A DNA stretch of 64,000 nt from contig NZ_JAPQES010000005.1 in NCBI RefSeq assembly GCF_026735165.1, positions 236,829 to 300,828 on the forward strand. The letters run 5' to 3'. This stretch comes from Clostridium ganghwense. Its GTDB lineage: Bacteria; Bacillota; Clostridia; Clostridiales; Clostridiaceae. The notes below the pieces were generated by a model. That model made no database searches. It was not told the DNA's origin and saw nothing but the letters and a program-made list of their open reading frames with translations. The position numbers and the translations under genes were made by a program. Shown here in pieces: positions 47,876 to 57,676 of the stretch; the first letter of the stretch is position 1; every line of letters starts with the position of its first letter.

Positions 47876-49780
47876 ATGAACTTTATTAGAGTAGCTGCAG
47901 CATGTCCTGTAACTAATGTAGCACATATTAACTTTAATCTTGAAAATATAAAAGATTGTATAAATAAAGCTCTAGAGCAAGATAGTAAACTTATAGTATT
48001 TCCAGAGCTTTGTATTACTTCATATACTTGTGGAGATCTATTTTCTCAACAACAATTAATAGAAAAATCTAATTATGCCATAAGAAGACTTTGTCTTTTT
48101 TCTAAAAATAAAGATATCCTTATAGCAGTAGGTGCACCCCTTGTATATAATCATTGCTTATATAATTGTGCTTATATAATATATAATGGTAAAATACTTG
48201 GAATTGTTCCAAAAAGCTATGTACCAAATTATTCGGAATTCTATGAAAAACGCTGGTTTACTGAGGGAATAAATATAACAAATAAAAACGTAAATTTTTC
48301 TTTTCAAGAAAATGTACCTTTTGGTATAAACTTAATATTCTCTAGTGGAACTTTTAAATTTGGATTTGAAATATGCGAAGATTTATGGACTGTTATACCA
48401 CCTAGTTCTTATCTTAGCCTTGCTGGAGCAAATATAATAGGAAATCTCTCTGCTTCAAATGAACTTGTAAGCAAAACTAAATACAGAAAATCTTTAGTTG
48501 AAAATCAAAGTGCTAGAGGTATTTCTTCATATGTTTATTCTTCTGCTGGAGTATTTGAATCATCTACCGATTTAGTTTTCAGTGGTCATTTGTTAATCTC
48601 TGAAAATGGAATCACATTAGGAGAAAACGATAGATTTCAACGTGAAAATCAGGTTATAACGTCAGTAATTGATATTGATAAATTAAATAACGAACGTTTA
48701 AAAAATTTAAGCTTTAGTAGTAATGCAAACTTATTTCCTTTTGAAGTTAAAGAAATATCTTTTAGTTTTTCTGATGTATCTCCTAAGATTTTTGATAGAT
48801 TCGTTGATAAACATCCTTTTGTACCTTCAAATGAACATGAAAGAGAAGAACGTTGTAAAGAAATTTTCAATATCCAAGCTTCTGGACTTGCAAAACGTTT
48901 GAATCATACTGGAATTGAAAAAGCAGTAGTTGGAATTTCAGGGGGACTAGATTCAACTTTAGCATTACTTGTAATGGTTAAAACTTTCGATTTATTAAAC
49001 TTGCCTCGTAAAAATATAATTACAATAACAATGCCTGGTTTTGGAACTACAGATAGAACTTATAACAATGCAGTAGATTTATGTAAAGAATTAGATACAG
49101 AATTTAGAGAAATAAATATTGTAGATGCTTGCCTACAGCATTTTAAAGACATAAATCATCCTGCTGAACAACATGATGTTACATATGAAAATGTTCAAGC
49201 TAGAGAAAGAACTCAAATACTTATGGATATAGCTAATAAAGAAGGCGGCCTTTTAGTTGGTACAGGTGATCTTTCTGAATTAGCATTAGGATGGGCTACT
49301 TACAATGGAGATCATATGTCTATGTACTCAGTAAACTGCTCTATCCCTAAAACTCTAGTAAGATATTTAGTAAACTATGTAGCAGATAAGGAAGTTTCTA
49401 ATAAAGTATCTAAAATACTTCTTGATATTTTAGATACACCAGTTAGTCCTGAACTTCTCCCAAAAGATAATAGCGGAGAAATATCTCAAAAAACAGAAGA
49501 TATAGTAGGTCCTTACGAGCTTCATGATTTCTTTTTATACTATTTCATAAGACAGGGAGCTACTCCTAAAAAAATATTATTCCTTGCAAAATATGCCTTT
49601 AAGGATACATATGATGATGAAACTGTAGAAAAATGGTTTGATAAATTTGTAAAACGCTTCTTTACTCAACAATTTAAGCGTTCAGCCTTACCTGATGGTC
49701 CAAAGGTAGGAACTATAAGTCTTTCTCCAAGAGGTGATTGGAGAATGCCATCTGATGCAAGCTATAAAGCTTGGATTTAA
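47876..49780 (+). CDS. nadE: Glutamine-dependent NAD synthetase
   Basis: This is a 634-residue two-domain enzyme making NAD from deamido-NAD. The N-terminal nitrilase-type glutaminase has the triad Glu44 (FPEL), Lys113 (VPKSYVPNY) and Cys167 (FEICEDLW). The C-terminal synthetase has the PP-loop VVGISGGLDSTLALL and LVGTGDLSELALGWATYNGDH. ATG 47876 is chosen because GGAG lies ten bases upstream; an in-frame GTG at 47867 sits almost on that site. It completes the pathway that includes nadD in this window. A terminator follows. Confidence 0.97.
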   Translation: MNFIRVAAACPVTNVAHINFNLENIKDCINKALEQDSKLIVFPELCITSYTCGDLFSQQQLIEKSNYAIRRLCLFSKNKDILIAVGAPLVYNHCLYNCAYIIYNGKILGIVPKSYVPNYSEFYEKRWFTEGINITNKNVNFSFQENVPFGINLIFSSGTFKFGFEICEDLWTVIPPSSYLSLAGANIIGNLSASNELVSKTKYRKSLVENQSARGISSYVYSSAGVFESSTDLVFSGHLLISENGITLGENDRFQRENQVITSVIDIDKLNNERLKNLSFSSNANLFPFEVKEISFSFSDVSPKIFDRFVDKHPFVPSNEHEREERCKEIFNIQASGLAKRLNHTGIEKAVVGISGGLDSTLALLVMVKTFDLLNLPRKNIITITMPGFGTTDRTYNNAVDLCKELDTEFREINIVDACLQHFKDINHPAEQHDVTYENVQARERTQILMDIANKEGGLLVGTGDLSELALGWATYNGDHMSMYSVNCSIPKTLVRYLVNYVADKEVSNKVSKILLDILDTPVSPELLPKDNSGEISQKTEDIVGPYELHDFFLYYFIRQGATPKKILFLAKYAFKDTYDDETVEKWFDKFVKRFFTQQFKRSALPDGPKVGTISLSPRGDWRMPSDASYKAWI

Positions 49781-49787
49781 AAAAACA

Positions 49788-49818
49788 AACTGCCACTCAT
49801 AATTATGAGTTGGCAGTT
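49788..49818 (+). terminator. Terminator after nadE
   Basis: AACTGCCA-CTCAT (49788-49800) pairs with ATGAG-TTGGCAGTT (49805-49818, one bulged T), followed by CATTTTATA on the plus strand. Confidence 0.85.
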
Positions 49819-49891
49819 CATTTTATACTTTTAAAAGAAAATGTATTAAATAACTGGTCCTATATTATCAATAATATTTTCATCTCATACT

Positions 49892-50314
49892 TTATTTATA
49901 TATATCAACCATAAGTCCTGTTATTTCATCAATAGTAGCAGCAACATTTAAGTTCTCTTTTTCATCACTTAAAAGCATTTGGGTAAGTTCCTCTAATTTA
50001 TCATCTATAGTCTCAACAGTTATAAAGTATTGAGTTTGCCAAAAACTTATATCTTTTTTTACTCCGTACATATAATTAAGTATAGATTCTAGATACTCTC
50101 TTATCATTCTTTTATACGCTGCTACATCAGCATAACATTTGGTTATAGATAACCTATTTCCTTTTTTCTTTATATCATCAAGCATCTTTTTTAATTGTTC
50201 TTCAGATTTTCTTTGCTGAGCGAAACTAAAGCTTTGAGAAAAGCTTTTTTTACTTGTTACTACTTTCTTTTCAGATTTAACTGGAGTATTTCTGCCTACT
50301 CGTGATATTTCCAC
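49892..50314 (-). CDS. yaaR: YaaR/DUF327 family protein
   Basis: This 140-residue protein of the YaaR family (DUF327) begins VEISRVGRN and has a mostly helical body with KCYADVAAYKRMIREYLESI and a C-terminal ATIDEITGLMVDIYK. Function is unknown. The start is GTG 50314, four to five bases after GGAGGTGGGA; the upstream ATG codons at 50338 and 50329 have that site inside or behind them. It is convergent with nadE and appears to stand alone. Confidence 0.8.
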   Translation of the reverse strand: MEISRVGRNTPVKSEKKVVTSKKSFSQSFSFAQQRKSEEQLKKMLDDIKKKGNRLSITKCYADVAAYKRMIREYLESILNYMYGVKKDISFWQTQYFITVETIDDKLEELTQMLLSDEKENLNVAATIDEITGLMVDIYK

Positions 50315-50543
50315 AAATCCCACCTCCATAAAAAGCATTTCATGTATATTATATAGTAATTTAGTATAAAAACAAAGTACTATAATTGCTAATAATGATG
50401 ATTTTTGTAAAACAATTTATGGCACAAAAGACTCAATATTGTTATTAAATTTAATTTTATAATTACATTATTCAATATTTTTAAAGAAAACTATATTAAA
50501 CTACTAAATATTAGCATAATATAAGTTAAGTGGAGGTGTTATA

Positions 50544-51056
50544 TTGTTTGATACAACAACTTATAGTACTAGAGATAAAATATCAGTTCCTATAAATAAA
50601 CCTAATTTAATAATAACTAAAAAAGTAACAGGCCCTAACATAAATTCTATAAATTTTGGAGAAATTTATAATTATACTGTAGAAATAACCAATACTAATA
50701 CTTTGGGTACTGAAGCAGATGCTTTTGATTTTAATTTGATAGCTACTCTTTCACATTATCTTATTTTAAATATAAATTCTGTAGTAGTAAGTGGAACGGG
50801 TTTCTTTAAAGCTGAAAAAATTGAAGCAGATAAGATTATAGTTCCTATTTTAAAATTAGGAAGTGGTGATAATATTACGCTAAGTTATTCTGTTAAGATA
50901 AAAAATAATATTATTCCTAATATAGGTATAGTCACTACAGCATATAATACTGCTCCTTATTATAAAACTTTTAATTCTAATAAATTTCAGCCTATAGATA
51001 TTACACGAAATAAAAAATTCACTTTAAGAACAGGAAATATAATAAAAAAAATGTAG
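50544..51056 (+). CDS. DUF11-like beta-rich protein of unknown function
   Basis: This 170-residue protein starts at TTG 50544 behind GGAGGTG. The segment LIITKKVTGPNINSINFGEIYNYTVEITNTNT resembles the DUF11/conserved-repeat beta-sandwich seen in surface proteins. There is no signal peptide and no membrane helix. The C-terminus is basic (RNKKFTLRTGNIIKKM). Similar leaderless proteins occur in spore formers and may be spore-surface components, but this is only a guess. It stands alone and ends at its own terminator. Confidence 0.6.
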   Translation: MFDTTTYSTRDKISVPINKPNLIITKKVTGPNINSINFGEIYNYTVEITNTNTLGTEADAFDFNLIATLSHYLILNINSVVVSGTGFFKAEKIEADKIIVPILKLGSGDNITLSYSVKIKNNIIPNIGIVTTAYNTAPYYKTFNSNKFQPIDITRNKKFTLRTGNIIKKM

Positions 51057-51060
51057 ATAA

Positions 51061-51100
51061 AAAAGTAAGTTTAGCTAAAAAGCCGGCTTACTTTTTTGCT
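51061..51100 (+). terminator. Terminator after the DUF11-like gene
   Basis: AAAAGTAAG and CTTACTTTT form a stem with inner AGC/GCT pairing, followed by TTTTTT and more T-rich sequence on the plus strand. Confidence 0.8.
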
Positions 51101-51176
51101 ATTTTTGTTATAATTAAATAAGTTAGTCTTTTATAAGATACAATTGATATTTAAATTTGATTTACGAGGTGTTAAC

Positions 51177-51713
51177 ATGAAAAAACTTTTGACTATGTTC
51201 TTAACGTTTCTTAAAATAGGAGCTTTTACCTTTGGAGGCGGATATGCTATGATTCCACTTATAGAAACAGAAGTTGTGGACAAACAACATTGGATAAAAA
51301 AAGAAGAATTTCTAGATATTATAGTTATTTCTCAAACCTTTCCTGGAGCTTTAGCTGTAAACTCCTCTACTTTTATAGGATACAGGATAGGTGGAATATT
51401 AGGAGCCATGCTTGCTCTTATAGGAGTTGTTCTTCCATCATTTTTCATAATGCTTGTAGTAGCACACTTTTTCTTACAATTTAGGAATAATCCAATTGTA
51501 GATTTAGTTTTCAAAGGTATTTCTGCAGCAGTTCCTATGCTAATTCTAGTAGCTGTAATTAGCCTATCAAAATCAATAAACAAAAGTACCATTAATTTAA
51601 TAATAATTATTTTCACTATTATTGGAATATCTGTACTTAATATTCATCCAGTTTTGATAATATTACTTTCTGGTATTTATGGTGCTGTATTTCTTAGAGA
51701 GAAGGTGAATTAA
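51177..51713 (+). CDS. chrA: Short-chain chromate transporter, first subunit (ChrA family)
   Basis: This 178-residue protein is a single CHR domain with about six helices and the signature FLKIGAFTFGGGYAMIPLIETEVV, plus SQTFPGALAVNSSTFIGYRIGG. Short CHR proteins work as pairs; the second lies directly downstream with a shared TAATG junction. They export chromate or a related anion in proton antiport, but the physiological substrate in clostridia is not settled. The start at ATG 51177 has GAGGTGTTAAC; a longer frame to 51144 lacks a site. Confidence 0.92.
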   Translation: MKKLLTMFLTFLKIGAFTFGGGYAMIPLIETEVVDKQHWIKKEEFLDIIVISQTFPGALAVNSSTFIGYRIGGILGAMLALIGVVLPSFFIMLVVAHFFLQFRNNPIVDLVFKGISAAVPMLILVAVISLSKSINKSTINLIIIIFTIIGISVLNIHPVLIILLSGIYGAVFLREKVN

Positions 51714-52258
51714 TGAATCTTTTATTAAAAATATTCCTCACATTTTTAAAAATAGGAATGTTTAGTTTTGGTGGTGGACTAGCTATGCTTCCTTTTATAA
51801 AAAAAGAGATTGTAGATAATAATCACTGGATTGATTTTTCAACATTTAAAGATATAATAGGTATCGCTCAAATGACGCCTGGACCAATAGCTATAAATTC
51901 AGCTACCTTCGTAGGTTTTAAAGTAAACGGTGTTTTAGGAAGTGTTTTTGCAACTTTAGGAGTAGTTACTTTTTCTTTTATACTAGTTTCTATCGCTACT
52001 CACTACATAATTAAATTTAAAGAATCTAAAATACTAAAAGCTGTTATACTTGGGATGAGACCAGCAGTTATTGGTTTAATAATATCCGCTTTTCTATTTC
52101 TTGCAAAGGATTCATACTCTATAAAAGACATAAAGAGTATTATACTTGGAGGCTTTATAGGTATTCTTTTATTCAAAACAAAGCTTCATCCTATTTTTAT
52201 TATTATACTAGCTGGAATTTTAGGAATTGTCTTTTATGGTTTTTTACCTACATTTTAA
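51713..52258 (+). CDS. chrA: Short-chain chromate transporter, second subunit (ChrA family)
   Basis: This 181-residue CHR-domain protein is the partner of the gene at 51177. It has FLKIGMFSFGGGLAMLPFIKKEIVDNNHW and AQMTPGPIAINSATFVGFKV, the same motifs as its neighbour, so the pair arose by duplication. The membrane topology is probably inverted relative to the first. The start at ATG 51713 shares a base with the upstream stop and has GAAGGTG, so translation is coupled. Confidence 0.92.
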   Translation: MNLLLKIFLTFLKIGMFSFGGGLAMLPFIKKEIVDNNHWIDFSTFKDIIGIAQMTPGPIAINSATFVGFKVNGVLGSVFATLGVVTFSFILVSIATHYIIKFKESKILKAVILGMRPAVIGLIISAFLFLAKDSYSIKDIKSIILGGFIGILLFKTKLHPIFIIILAGILGIVFYGFLPTF

Positions 52259-52336
52259 CTATCAGTGTTAATTTAATAACCATTTCTCCTTTTATACATA
52301 TAATATAAGTGTAGTTTTAAAAAGGAGTGTATAAGC

Positions 52337-52708
52337 ATGTATTTCCGTAACTTCAACGAATTTGATCATTTTAAATGTATGTATTGCCCATTTAGCTATT
52401 TTTACCGTCAAGGTCCTCCTATGCCACCTCCTATAGGTAATCAACAAAGTGGTCCTCCAATGGCTCCTCCACCAACTACTACGCCTAAGAAATCTAAAGC
52501 TGACGCAGAACTTAAAGCTGTTGATCCTGGTGCAATTAGACCTTGTAAATATAGGTATGTATATATTTGGTTAAAAAATGGCAAATCCTTCTGGGCATGG
52601 CTTACTTATGTAGGGAAAAAATCTGTTGCTGGTTGGAGATGGAATGGATTTTACTGGGTTTACTTTGGAGTAGATTTAAGGAAGATTGAGAGTTTTGTAT
52701 GCTATTAA
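52337..52708 (+). CDS. Proline-rich, aromatic-rich hypothetical protein
   Basis: This is a 123-residue protein of unknown function. An N-terminal part rich in Phe, Tyr and Cys (residues 1-24) is followed by a proline-rich segment with PPMPPP and MAPPPTTTP (27-50), then a Trp/Tyr-rich C-terminal domain (IRPCKYRYVYIWLKNGKSFW to DLRKIESFVCY). There is no signal peptide or transmembrane helix. A ribosome binding site AAAAAGGAGTG and its own terminator show that it is a real monocistronic gene. The composition recalls spore coat proteins, which is inference only. Confidence 0.7.
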   Translation: MYFRNFNEFDHFKCMYCPFSYFYRQGPPMPPPIGNQQSGPPMAPPPTTTPKKSKADAELKAVDPGAIRPCKYRYVYIWLKNGKSFWAWLTYVGKKSVAGWRWNGFYWVYFGVDLRKIESFVCY

Positions 52709-52745
52709 CATGTAAACATAATCTATCTATGAATAACTAATATAA

Positions 52746-52780
52746 AAAGTAAGTGCTAATTTAGTACTTACTTTATTTTT
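52746..52780 (+). terminator. Terminator after the proline-rich protein gene
   Basis: AAAGTAAGTGCTAA (52746-52759) pairs with TTAGTACTTACTTT (52761-52774, one G-U pair), followed by ATTTTTA and further T-runs. Confidence 0.85.
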
Positions 52781-52860
52781 ATTTTTTTAATAATAATTTA
52801 ATAAAAAAACTAATATAAACAATAATAATTATATAAAATACTATAAGCGAGGTGATTAAT

Positions 52861-55473
52861 ATGTTTTACTCTAAAAATATTCAAGATACATTAAAAGACT
52901 TGAATTCTGACCCCTTAAAAGGTTTATCCTCTGAAGAATTAGAAAAACGTAAGAAAAAATTTGGTGATAATAAATTAGCTTCTCAAAAGAAACAAACCCT
53001 TTTACAGCTTTTTATAGCACAAATTAATGATGTTTTAATTTATATACTAGTAGCCGCTGCAGTAATTTCTGCCTTAGTAGGTGAAACTAGTGATGCAATT
53101 ATTATAGCTGTAGTAATTGTATTAAATGCTGTAATTGGTATTATTCAAGAATCTAAAGCAGAACATTCTCTAGAAGCTTTAAAAACTCTTTCAACTCCTA
53201 AAGCTATAGTTAAAAGAGATGGTGAGCTTACAGAAATTTCTTCAGAAGATATTGTCCCTGGTGACATTATAATTATAGATGCTGGAAGGTATATTCCTTG
53301 TGATTTACGACTTATAGAAACAGCTAATTTAAAAATAGAAGAATCAGCTCTCACTGGTGAATCAGTACCAGTAGATAAATCTTCTAGCTTAATACTAGAA
53401 GATAAAAATATACCTTTAGGTGATCAAAAAAATATGGCTTTTATGTCTACTTTAGTGAGTCACGGACGTGGAGTGGGTGTAGCGGTTGCAACAGGTATGA
53501 ATACAGAAATAGGTAAAGTAGCTTCTCTTCTTAAAGAAAGTAAAAAAGAACTAACTCCTCTTCAAAAAAAATTAGAACAATTAGGAAAAATATTAGGTAT
53601 AGGAGCTTTAGGTGTATGTGCTATTATATTCATAATAGGGCTTTTACAAAAAAGAGATTTATTTGAAATGTTCTTAACTGCTATTAGTCTAGCTGTAGCT
53701 GCTGTACCAGAAGGTTTACCTGCTATTGTAACAATCGTTCTTGCTTTAGGTGTACAAAGAATGATAAAAGAAAATGCTATAATCAGAAAACTACCAGCAG
53801 TAGAAACTCTTGGTTCTGTAAATATAGTTTGTTCTGATAAAACTGGTACATTAACTCAAAATAAAATGACTGTAACAAAATTTTTTGCTGATAAATTTCT
53901 CGGAAATATTGAAAAATTAGATATAAATAACTTAACCCACAAATTACTTATAGAAAATTTAATTTTATGTAATGATGCCACATATTCTGAAAATAATAAA
54001 ACAGGAGATCCTACTGAAATAGCACTTTTAGATGCTGGTATTAAATTTAACCTTTTTAAAGATGAACTTGAGAAAATACATTCACGTATAAATGAAGTTC
54101 CTTTTGATTCAGATAGAAAATTAATGACTACTGTGAATAAATATAATGATGAATTTTATGTAATGACTAAAGGTGCAGTAGATAATCTAATAAAAATATG
54201 TGACAATATTTATTTAAATGGTAAAGTTGTACCTCTTACACAAGAAATTAAAACTTCCTTTTTAGATGCAGCTGCTTCTATGTCTAAAGAAGCACTTAGA
54301 GTTCTTGGTGCTGCATATAAAAAAGTTTCAAATGCCCATGTAGAAATAGATAACTTAGAAAATAATTTAACTTTGATAGGATTAGTTGGTATGATAGATC
54401 CACCTAGATTGGAGGTAAAGGATTCCATTGCAGAATGTAAAAAAGCTGGTATATCTACAGTAATGATAACTGGAGATCATAAAGCAACTGCCTTTGCTAT
54501 TGCAAAATCTTTAGATATAACTCAAGATGAAAATGAAACTATATCTGGTGTAGATCTTGATGGTATATCTCAAGAAGAACTTAATAAAAAAATAGATAAC
54601 TTAAAAGTTTTTGCTAGAGTTTCTCCAGAACATAAGGTAAAAATAGTTAAAGCTTTCAAATCTAAAGGGAATATAGTTTCTATGACTGGTGACGGAGTAA
54701 ACGATGCGCCATCTCTAAAAATTGCAGATATAGGAGTTGCTATGGGGATTACAGGAACAGATGTTGCAAAAGGTGCATCAGATATGATATTAACTGATGA
54801 TAACTTTTCTACTATAGTCTCTGCTATTGAAGAGGGTAGAAACATATATAACAATATAAAAAAATCAATTTTATTTTTACTTTCTTGTAATTTAGGTGAA
54901 TTAATAGCTATATTTATAGCAATACTTTTAGGCTGGTCATCTCCACTACGTTCAATACACATTTTATGGATTAACTTAGTTACAGATTCACTACCTGCTT
55001 TAGCCTTAGGAATTGATCCAAAGGATAAAAGTGTTATGGATGAAAAACCTAGAAGTCCTAAAGAAAATATATTTACAGGCTCAGTTATGTATTTAGCATT
55101 AAATGCTTTACTAATAGGTGCTTTAACTCTTATAGCTTTTCAAATAGGAATGACCAAATATTCCGGTTCATTAATGCATGCACAAACTATGGCTTTTATG
55201 GTAATGAGCATAAGCGAACTGGTACATTCCCTAAATATGAGAAGTAAAGATAAGTCAATATTTAAAATAGGATTTTTCACTAATAGAGCTCTAGTTATAT
55301 CTATTTTATTAGGTATATTGCTTCAAAATATAATATTATTTATTCCAGCATTAAGAAATGTTTTTAAAGTATATTTCCTTAATGCATACGATTGGATGTG
55401 GATAATTATTTTAAGTTTAATGCCTCTATTATTTAATGAAATATCCAAACTTATAAAAAAGAAGGAAAAATAA
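52861..55473 (+). CDS. P-type calcium-transporting ATPase (P2A type)
   Basis: This 870-residue cation pump has the phosphorylation motif [13 protein letters not shown], actuator TGES, hinge [18 protein letters not shown], and membrane motifs VPEGLPAIV (helix 4), [11 protein letters not shown] (helix 5) and [13 protein letters not shown] (helix 6). The Glu, Asn, Thr and Asp in these helices match the calcium ligands of SERCA-type pumps, so Ca2+ export is likely. ATG 52861 follows GAGGTGATTAAT; the in-frame GTG at 52852 lies inside that site. The stop codon lies in the loop of a terminator shared with the convergent carbonic anhydrase gene. Confidence 0.94.
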   Translation: MFYSKNIQDTLKDLNSDPLKGLSSEELEKRKKKFGDNKLASQKKQTLLQLFIAQINDVLIYILVAAAVISALVGETSDAIIIAVVIVLNAVIGIIQESKAEHSLEALKTLSTPKAIVKRDGELTEISSEDIVPGDIIIIDAGRYIPCDLRLIETANLKIEESALTGESVPVDKSSSLILEDKNIPLGDQKNMAFMSTLVSHGRGVGVAVATGMNTEIGKVASLLKESKKELTPLQKKLEQLGKILGIGALGVCAIIFIIGLLQKRDLFEMFLTAISLAVAAVPEGLPAIVTIVLALGVQRMIKENAIIRKLPAVETLGSVNIVCSDKTGTLTQNKMTVTKFFADKFLGNIEKLDINNLTHKLLIENLILCNDATYSENNKTGDPTEIALLDAGIKFNLFKDELEKIHSRINEVPFDSDRKLMTTVNKYNDEFYVMTKGAVDNLIKICDNIYLNGKVVPLTQEIKTSFLDAAASMSKEALRVLGAAYKKVSNAHVEIDNLENNLTLIGLVGMIDPPRLEVKDSIAECKKAGISTVMITGDHKATAFAIAKSLDITQDENETISGVDLDGISQEELNKKIDNLKVFARVSPEHKVKIVKAFKSKGNIVSMTGDGVNDAPSLKIADIGVAMGITGTDVAKGASDMILTDDNFSTIVSAIEEGRNIYNNIKKSILFLLSCNLGELIAIFIAILLGWSSPLRSIHILWINLVTDSLPALALGIDPKDKSVMDEKPRSPKENIFTGSVMYLALNALLIGALTLIAFQIGMTKYSGSLMHAQTMAFMVMSISELVHSLNMRSKDKSIFKIGFFTNRALVISILLGILLQNIILFIPALRNVFKVYFLNAYDWMWIIILSLMPLLFNEISKLIKKKEK

Positions 55474-55485
55474 TTTCCTTCTTTT
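55457..55485. terminator. Bidirectional terminator overlapping the ATPase stop codon
   Basis: AAAAGAAGGAAA (55457-55468) pairs perfectly with TTTCCTTCTTTT (55474-55485); the TAA stop of the P-type ATPase is in the loop. It also serves the convergent gene ending at 55493. Confidence 0.8.
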
Positions 55486-55492
55486 CAACTTT

Positions 55493-55993
55493 TTATTTAT
55501 ATTGATCAGCAAGATTTATGTAATGATTAGTATTATCCATTATATGTTTCTTCTCTTCTTCAGTAAGCTCTCTTATAACCTTAGCTGGTGAACCTACACA
55601 TAAAACTCCAGATGGTATTTTCTTACCACCAGTCACTAAACTACCTGCTCCTATTATCGTATTATCTCCTATTTCAGCACCATCTAAAATAATACTTCCC
55701 ATTCCAATTAAACACTCTTTACCTACTTTACATGCATGAATTACACAATTGTGACCTATATTACTATAATCTCCTATTTTAGTTGGATATTTTTCAGCAG
55801 AATGAATACTACAATTATCTTGTATATTAACACCCTTTCCGACTATAATTTGATTATCATCTCCCCTTAAAACAGCTCCAAACCAAACGCTTGAATCTTC
55901 ATTTAAAATAACATCTCCAATAATATCTGAACTACTTGCTAAGAAAGTCTTTTCATGTATATTAGGATATTTATTATTAAATTTATGCATCAT
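55493..55993 (-). CDS. Gamma-carbonic anhydrase-like hexapeptide protein
   Basis: This 166-residue left-handed beta-helix protein of the gamma-carbonic anhydrase/YrdA family has the zinc-ligand histidines in NCSIHS and IGHNCVIHAC, plus GAVLRGDDNQIIVG and PAKVIREL. Members bind zinc and may hydrate CO2; many have no proven activity. The start is ATG 55993 (next ATG 55990), eight bases after GGAGGGTGAG. It is convergent with the calcium ATPase. Confidence 0.9.
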   Translation of the reverse strand: MMHKFNNKYPNIHEKTFLASSSDIIGDVILNEDSSVWFGAVLRGDDNQIIVGKGVNIQDNCSIHSAEKYPTKIGDYSNIGHNCVIHACKVGKECLIGMGSIILDGAEIGDNTIIGAGSLVTGGKKIPSGVLCVGSPAKVIRELTEEEKKHIMDNTNHYINLADQYK

Positions 55994-56056
55994 AAATCTC
56001 ACCCTCCAAAATAATATCTATTATACATTATAACCCAATATCATTAATAAAAAAAT

Positions 56057-56082
56057 AAAAACACCTCATACTGAGATGTTTT
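56057..56082 (-). terminator. Terminator after the amino acid permease gene
   Basis: AAAACACCTCA (56057-56067) pairs with TGAGATGTTTT (56072-56082, one mismatch), followed by T-rich sequence on the minus strand. Confidence 0.8.
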
Positions 56083-56100
56083 TTGTCAAATTTACATTTT

Positions 56101-57450
56101 TTATGCTGCACCAATAAATTTCTTAGTTTCTTCTTTATTATTTTTCCATTTGCAATAAAAATAAAACGGTATACCAATTATAGCTAAAAGCATTCCATAT
56201 AGAATAACTTCTTTGTTTAGCCCTGAAATTGCCCATATGGCATAACTAAACCCTAAAAATGGCACTATACAGCTTTTTATTATACTAAATTTATTAAGAT
56301 TTGATTCTTTAATTTTGAATTTAATATCTGCCAAAGAAGTTAATGCATAAACTGGCAAATATGCTAAAGTTGTTAAAAGTATTACAAAATTAAATGCTGA
56401 TATCATGGACTTTGAATAACTCATTAGTAAAACAATATTAGTAAATATTGCATTAATTATTAAACTTGCATGAGGAGTATTATATTGGGAATGTACTTTG
56501 GCAAAAATCTGTGGAAATATCTTATCCTTTCCTGCAGCAAAAGACATACGTGCAGTACTTAAAAGCCATCCAATTATACTTCCAAACACACAAATTATCA
56601 TTGATATTACTATTATTTTAGTAACACCTTTTCCCAAAAACTGAGAAAGAATGTCTACTATTGGAGCCGCACTGTTAACTAATTGATCTTGCGGCATAGC
56701 TCCCATTGCAAAAAAGCTAATTAACATATACATAATAACAGCTATAGATATTCCAAATATAGTACTTAACTTTACATTTCGTTCAGGATTAGATATTTCT
56801 CCTGCAGTAACTGATGCAGATTCAAAACCAACAAATGCCCATATAGTACATGCCACTACAGCTGGTAAAGTTTCTAATCCTCTCCTCGCTGGAAATGCTG
56901 GAGTAATAAATTCTACATTGAAATTACATGCTGCAATAACAATAAATGAACCAAATAATACAATTTTAAATATAGTTATAGCTGCTTGTGCAAAGCCGGC
57001 TTTTTTTACTCCTAAAATATTTATGAAAGTAAATATCCATAAAACACTACTAGCATATATAAAAGCAATTGTAGAGTTTTCTCCTATTATTGGTATCAAT
57101 GGGATAGTATAACTTACAAGAGTGGTAATAATAGCAGCATTTCCTATACAAGCAGCATTCCAATATAACCAGGCAACTAAAAATCCAATAAAATTCCCGA
57201 AGGCTCTCTTTGAATATTGGTAAGGTCCACCACTTTCACTTATTTTAGAACCTAAATTTGCACATGAAAGGGCAATAAAAATTGAACCTAATCCTGTTAT
57301 TAACCATGCTATCATGATAGACCCAGGACCAGAAATAGATGCTAAAGTGGTTGGAAGCATAAATATTCCTGATCCAATCATATTACCTGCTACAAGAGCG
57401 GTTGCAGTTAATAATCCTATCTCCTTTTTCAGTTGTACTTGTTTTTCCAT
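56101..57450 (-). CDS. APC-superfamily amino acid/polyamine antiporter
   Basis: This is a 449-residue transporter with about 12 transmembrane helices. The N-terminal MIGSGIFMLPTTLASISGPGS and the helix 6 motif IWAFVGFESASVTAGEISNPERNV place it in the basic amino acid/polyamine antiporter group (AdiC/PotE-like). The substrate (arginine, ornithine, lysine or agmatine) is not decided, and no decarboxylase is adjacent. The start at ATG 57450 has GAGGGGAAAA. It is divergent from nrdJ. Confidence 0.9.
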   Translation of the reverse strand: MEKQVQLKKEIGLLTATALVAGNMIGSGIFMLPTTLASISGPGSIMIAWLITGLGSIFIALSCANLGSKISESGGPYQYSKRAFGNFIGFLVAWLYWNAACIGNAAIITTLVSYTIPLIPIIGENSTIAFIYASSVLWIFTFINILGVKKAGFAQAAITIFKIVLFGSFIVIAACNFNVEFITPAFPARRGLETLPAVVACTIWAFVGFESASVTAGEISNPERNVKLSTIFGISIAVIMYMLISFFAMGAMPQDQLVNSAAPIVDILSQFLGKGVTKIIVISMIICVFGSIIGWLLSTARMSFAAGKDKIFPQIFAKVHSQYNTPHASLIINAIFTNIVLLMSYSKSMISAFNFVILLTTLAYLPVYALTSLADIKFKIKESNLNKFSIIKSCIVPFLGFSYAIWAISGLNKEVILYGMLLAIIGIPFYFYCKWKNNKEETKKFIGAA

Positions 57451-57583
57451 ATTTTTTCCCCTCTATCTAGTATTTGCAATTTAGCACTGTAACTTTAACA
57501 TACCACAATACTACTGTCAATAAAAATCCTTATCTATGCATAAATATTCTTTTTATTTTTTGGAAATTTTTTGAATAAATTTC

Positions 57584-57612
57584 TTGTGTACAACACCTTA
57601 TTGCTATATAAT
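57584..57612 (+). promoter_or_regulatory. Promoter of nrdJ overlapping an NrdR box
   Basis: TTGTGT (57584-57589), a 17-base spacer and a perfect TATAAT (57607-57612). The -10 element runs into the first NrdR box, so NrdR binding should block polymerase. Confidence 0.7.
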
Positions 57613-57657
57613 ACTATATATAGTGTTTTTAGTTTTTTTTATCACTATATATAGTAT
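57611..57657. promoter_or_regulatory. Paired NrdR boxes upstream of nrdJ
   Basis: Box 1 ATACTATATATAGTGT (57611-57626) and box 2 TCACTATATATAGTAT (57642-57657) match the NrdR consensus ACACWATATATWGTGT. Their starts are 31 bases apart, three helical turns. Together they form a 17-base-pair inverted repeat (57609-57625 with 57643-57659). Confidence 0.85.
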
Positions 57658-57676
57658 TATGTACAGGAGGATTTAT

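Noticed and set aside
51290-51484. Second plus-strand frame inside the first ChrA gene
   Set aside because: Out-of-frame shadow of the conserved CHR domain with no ribosome binding site.
57609-57659. Inverted repeat upstream of nrdJ read as a terminator
   Set aside because: No gene ends there on either strand, and both arms match the NrdR consensus, which explains the symmetry better.
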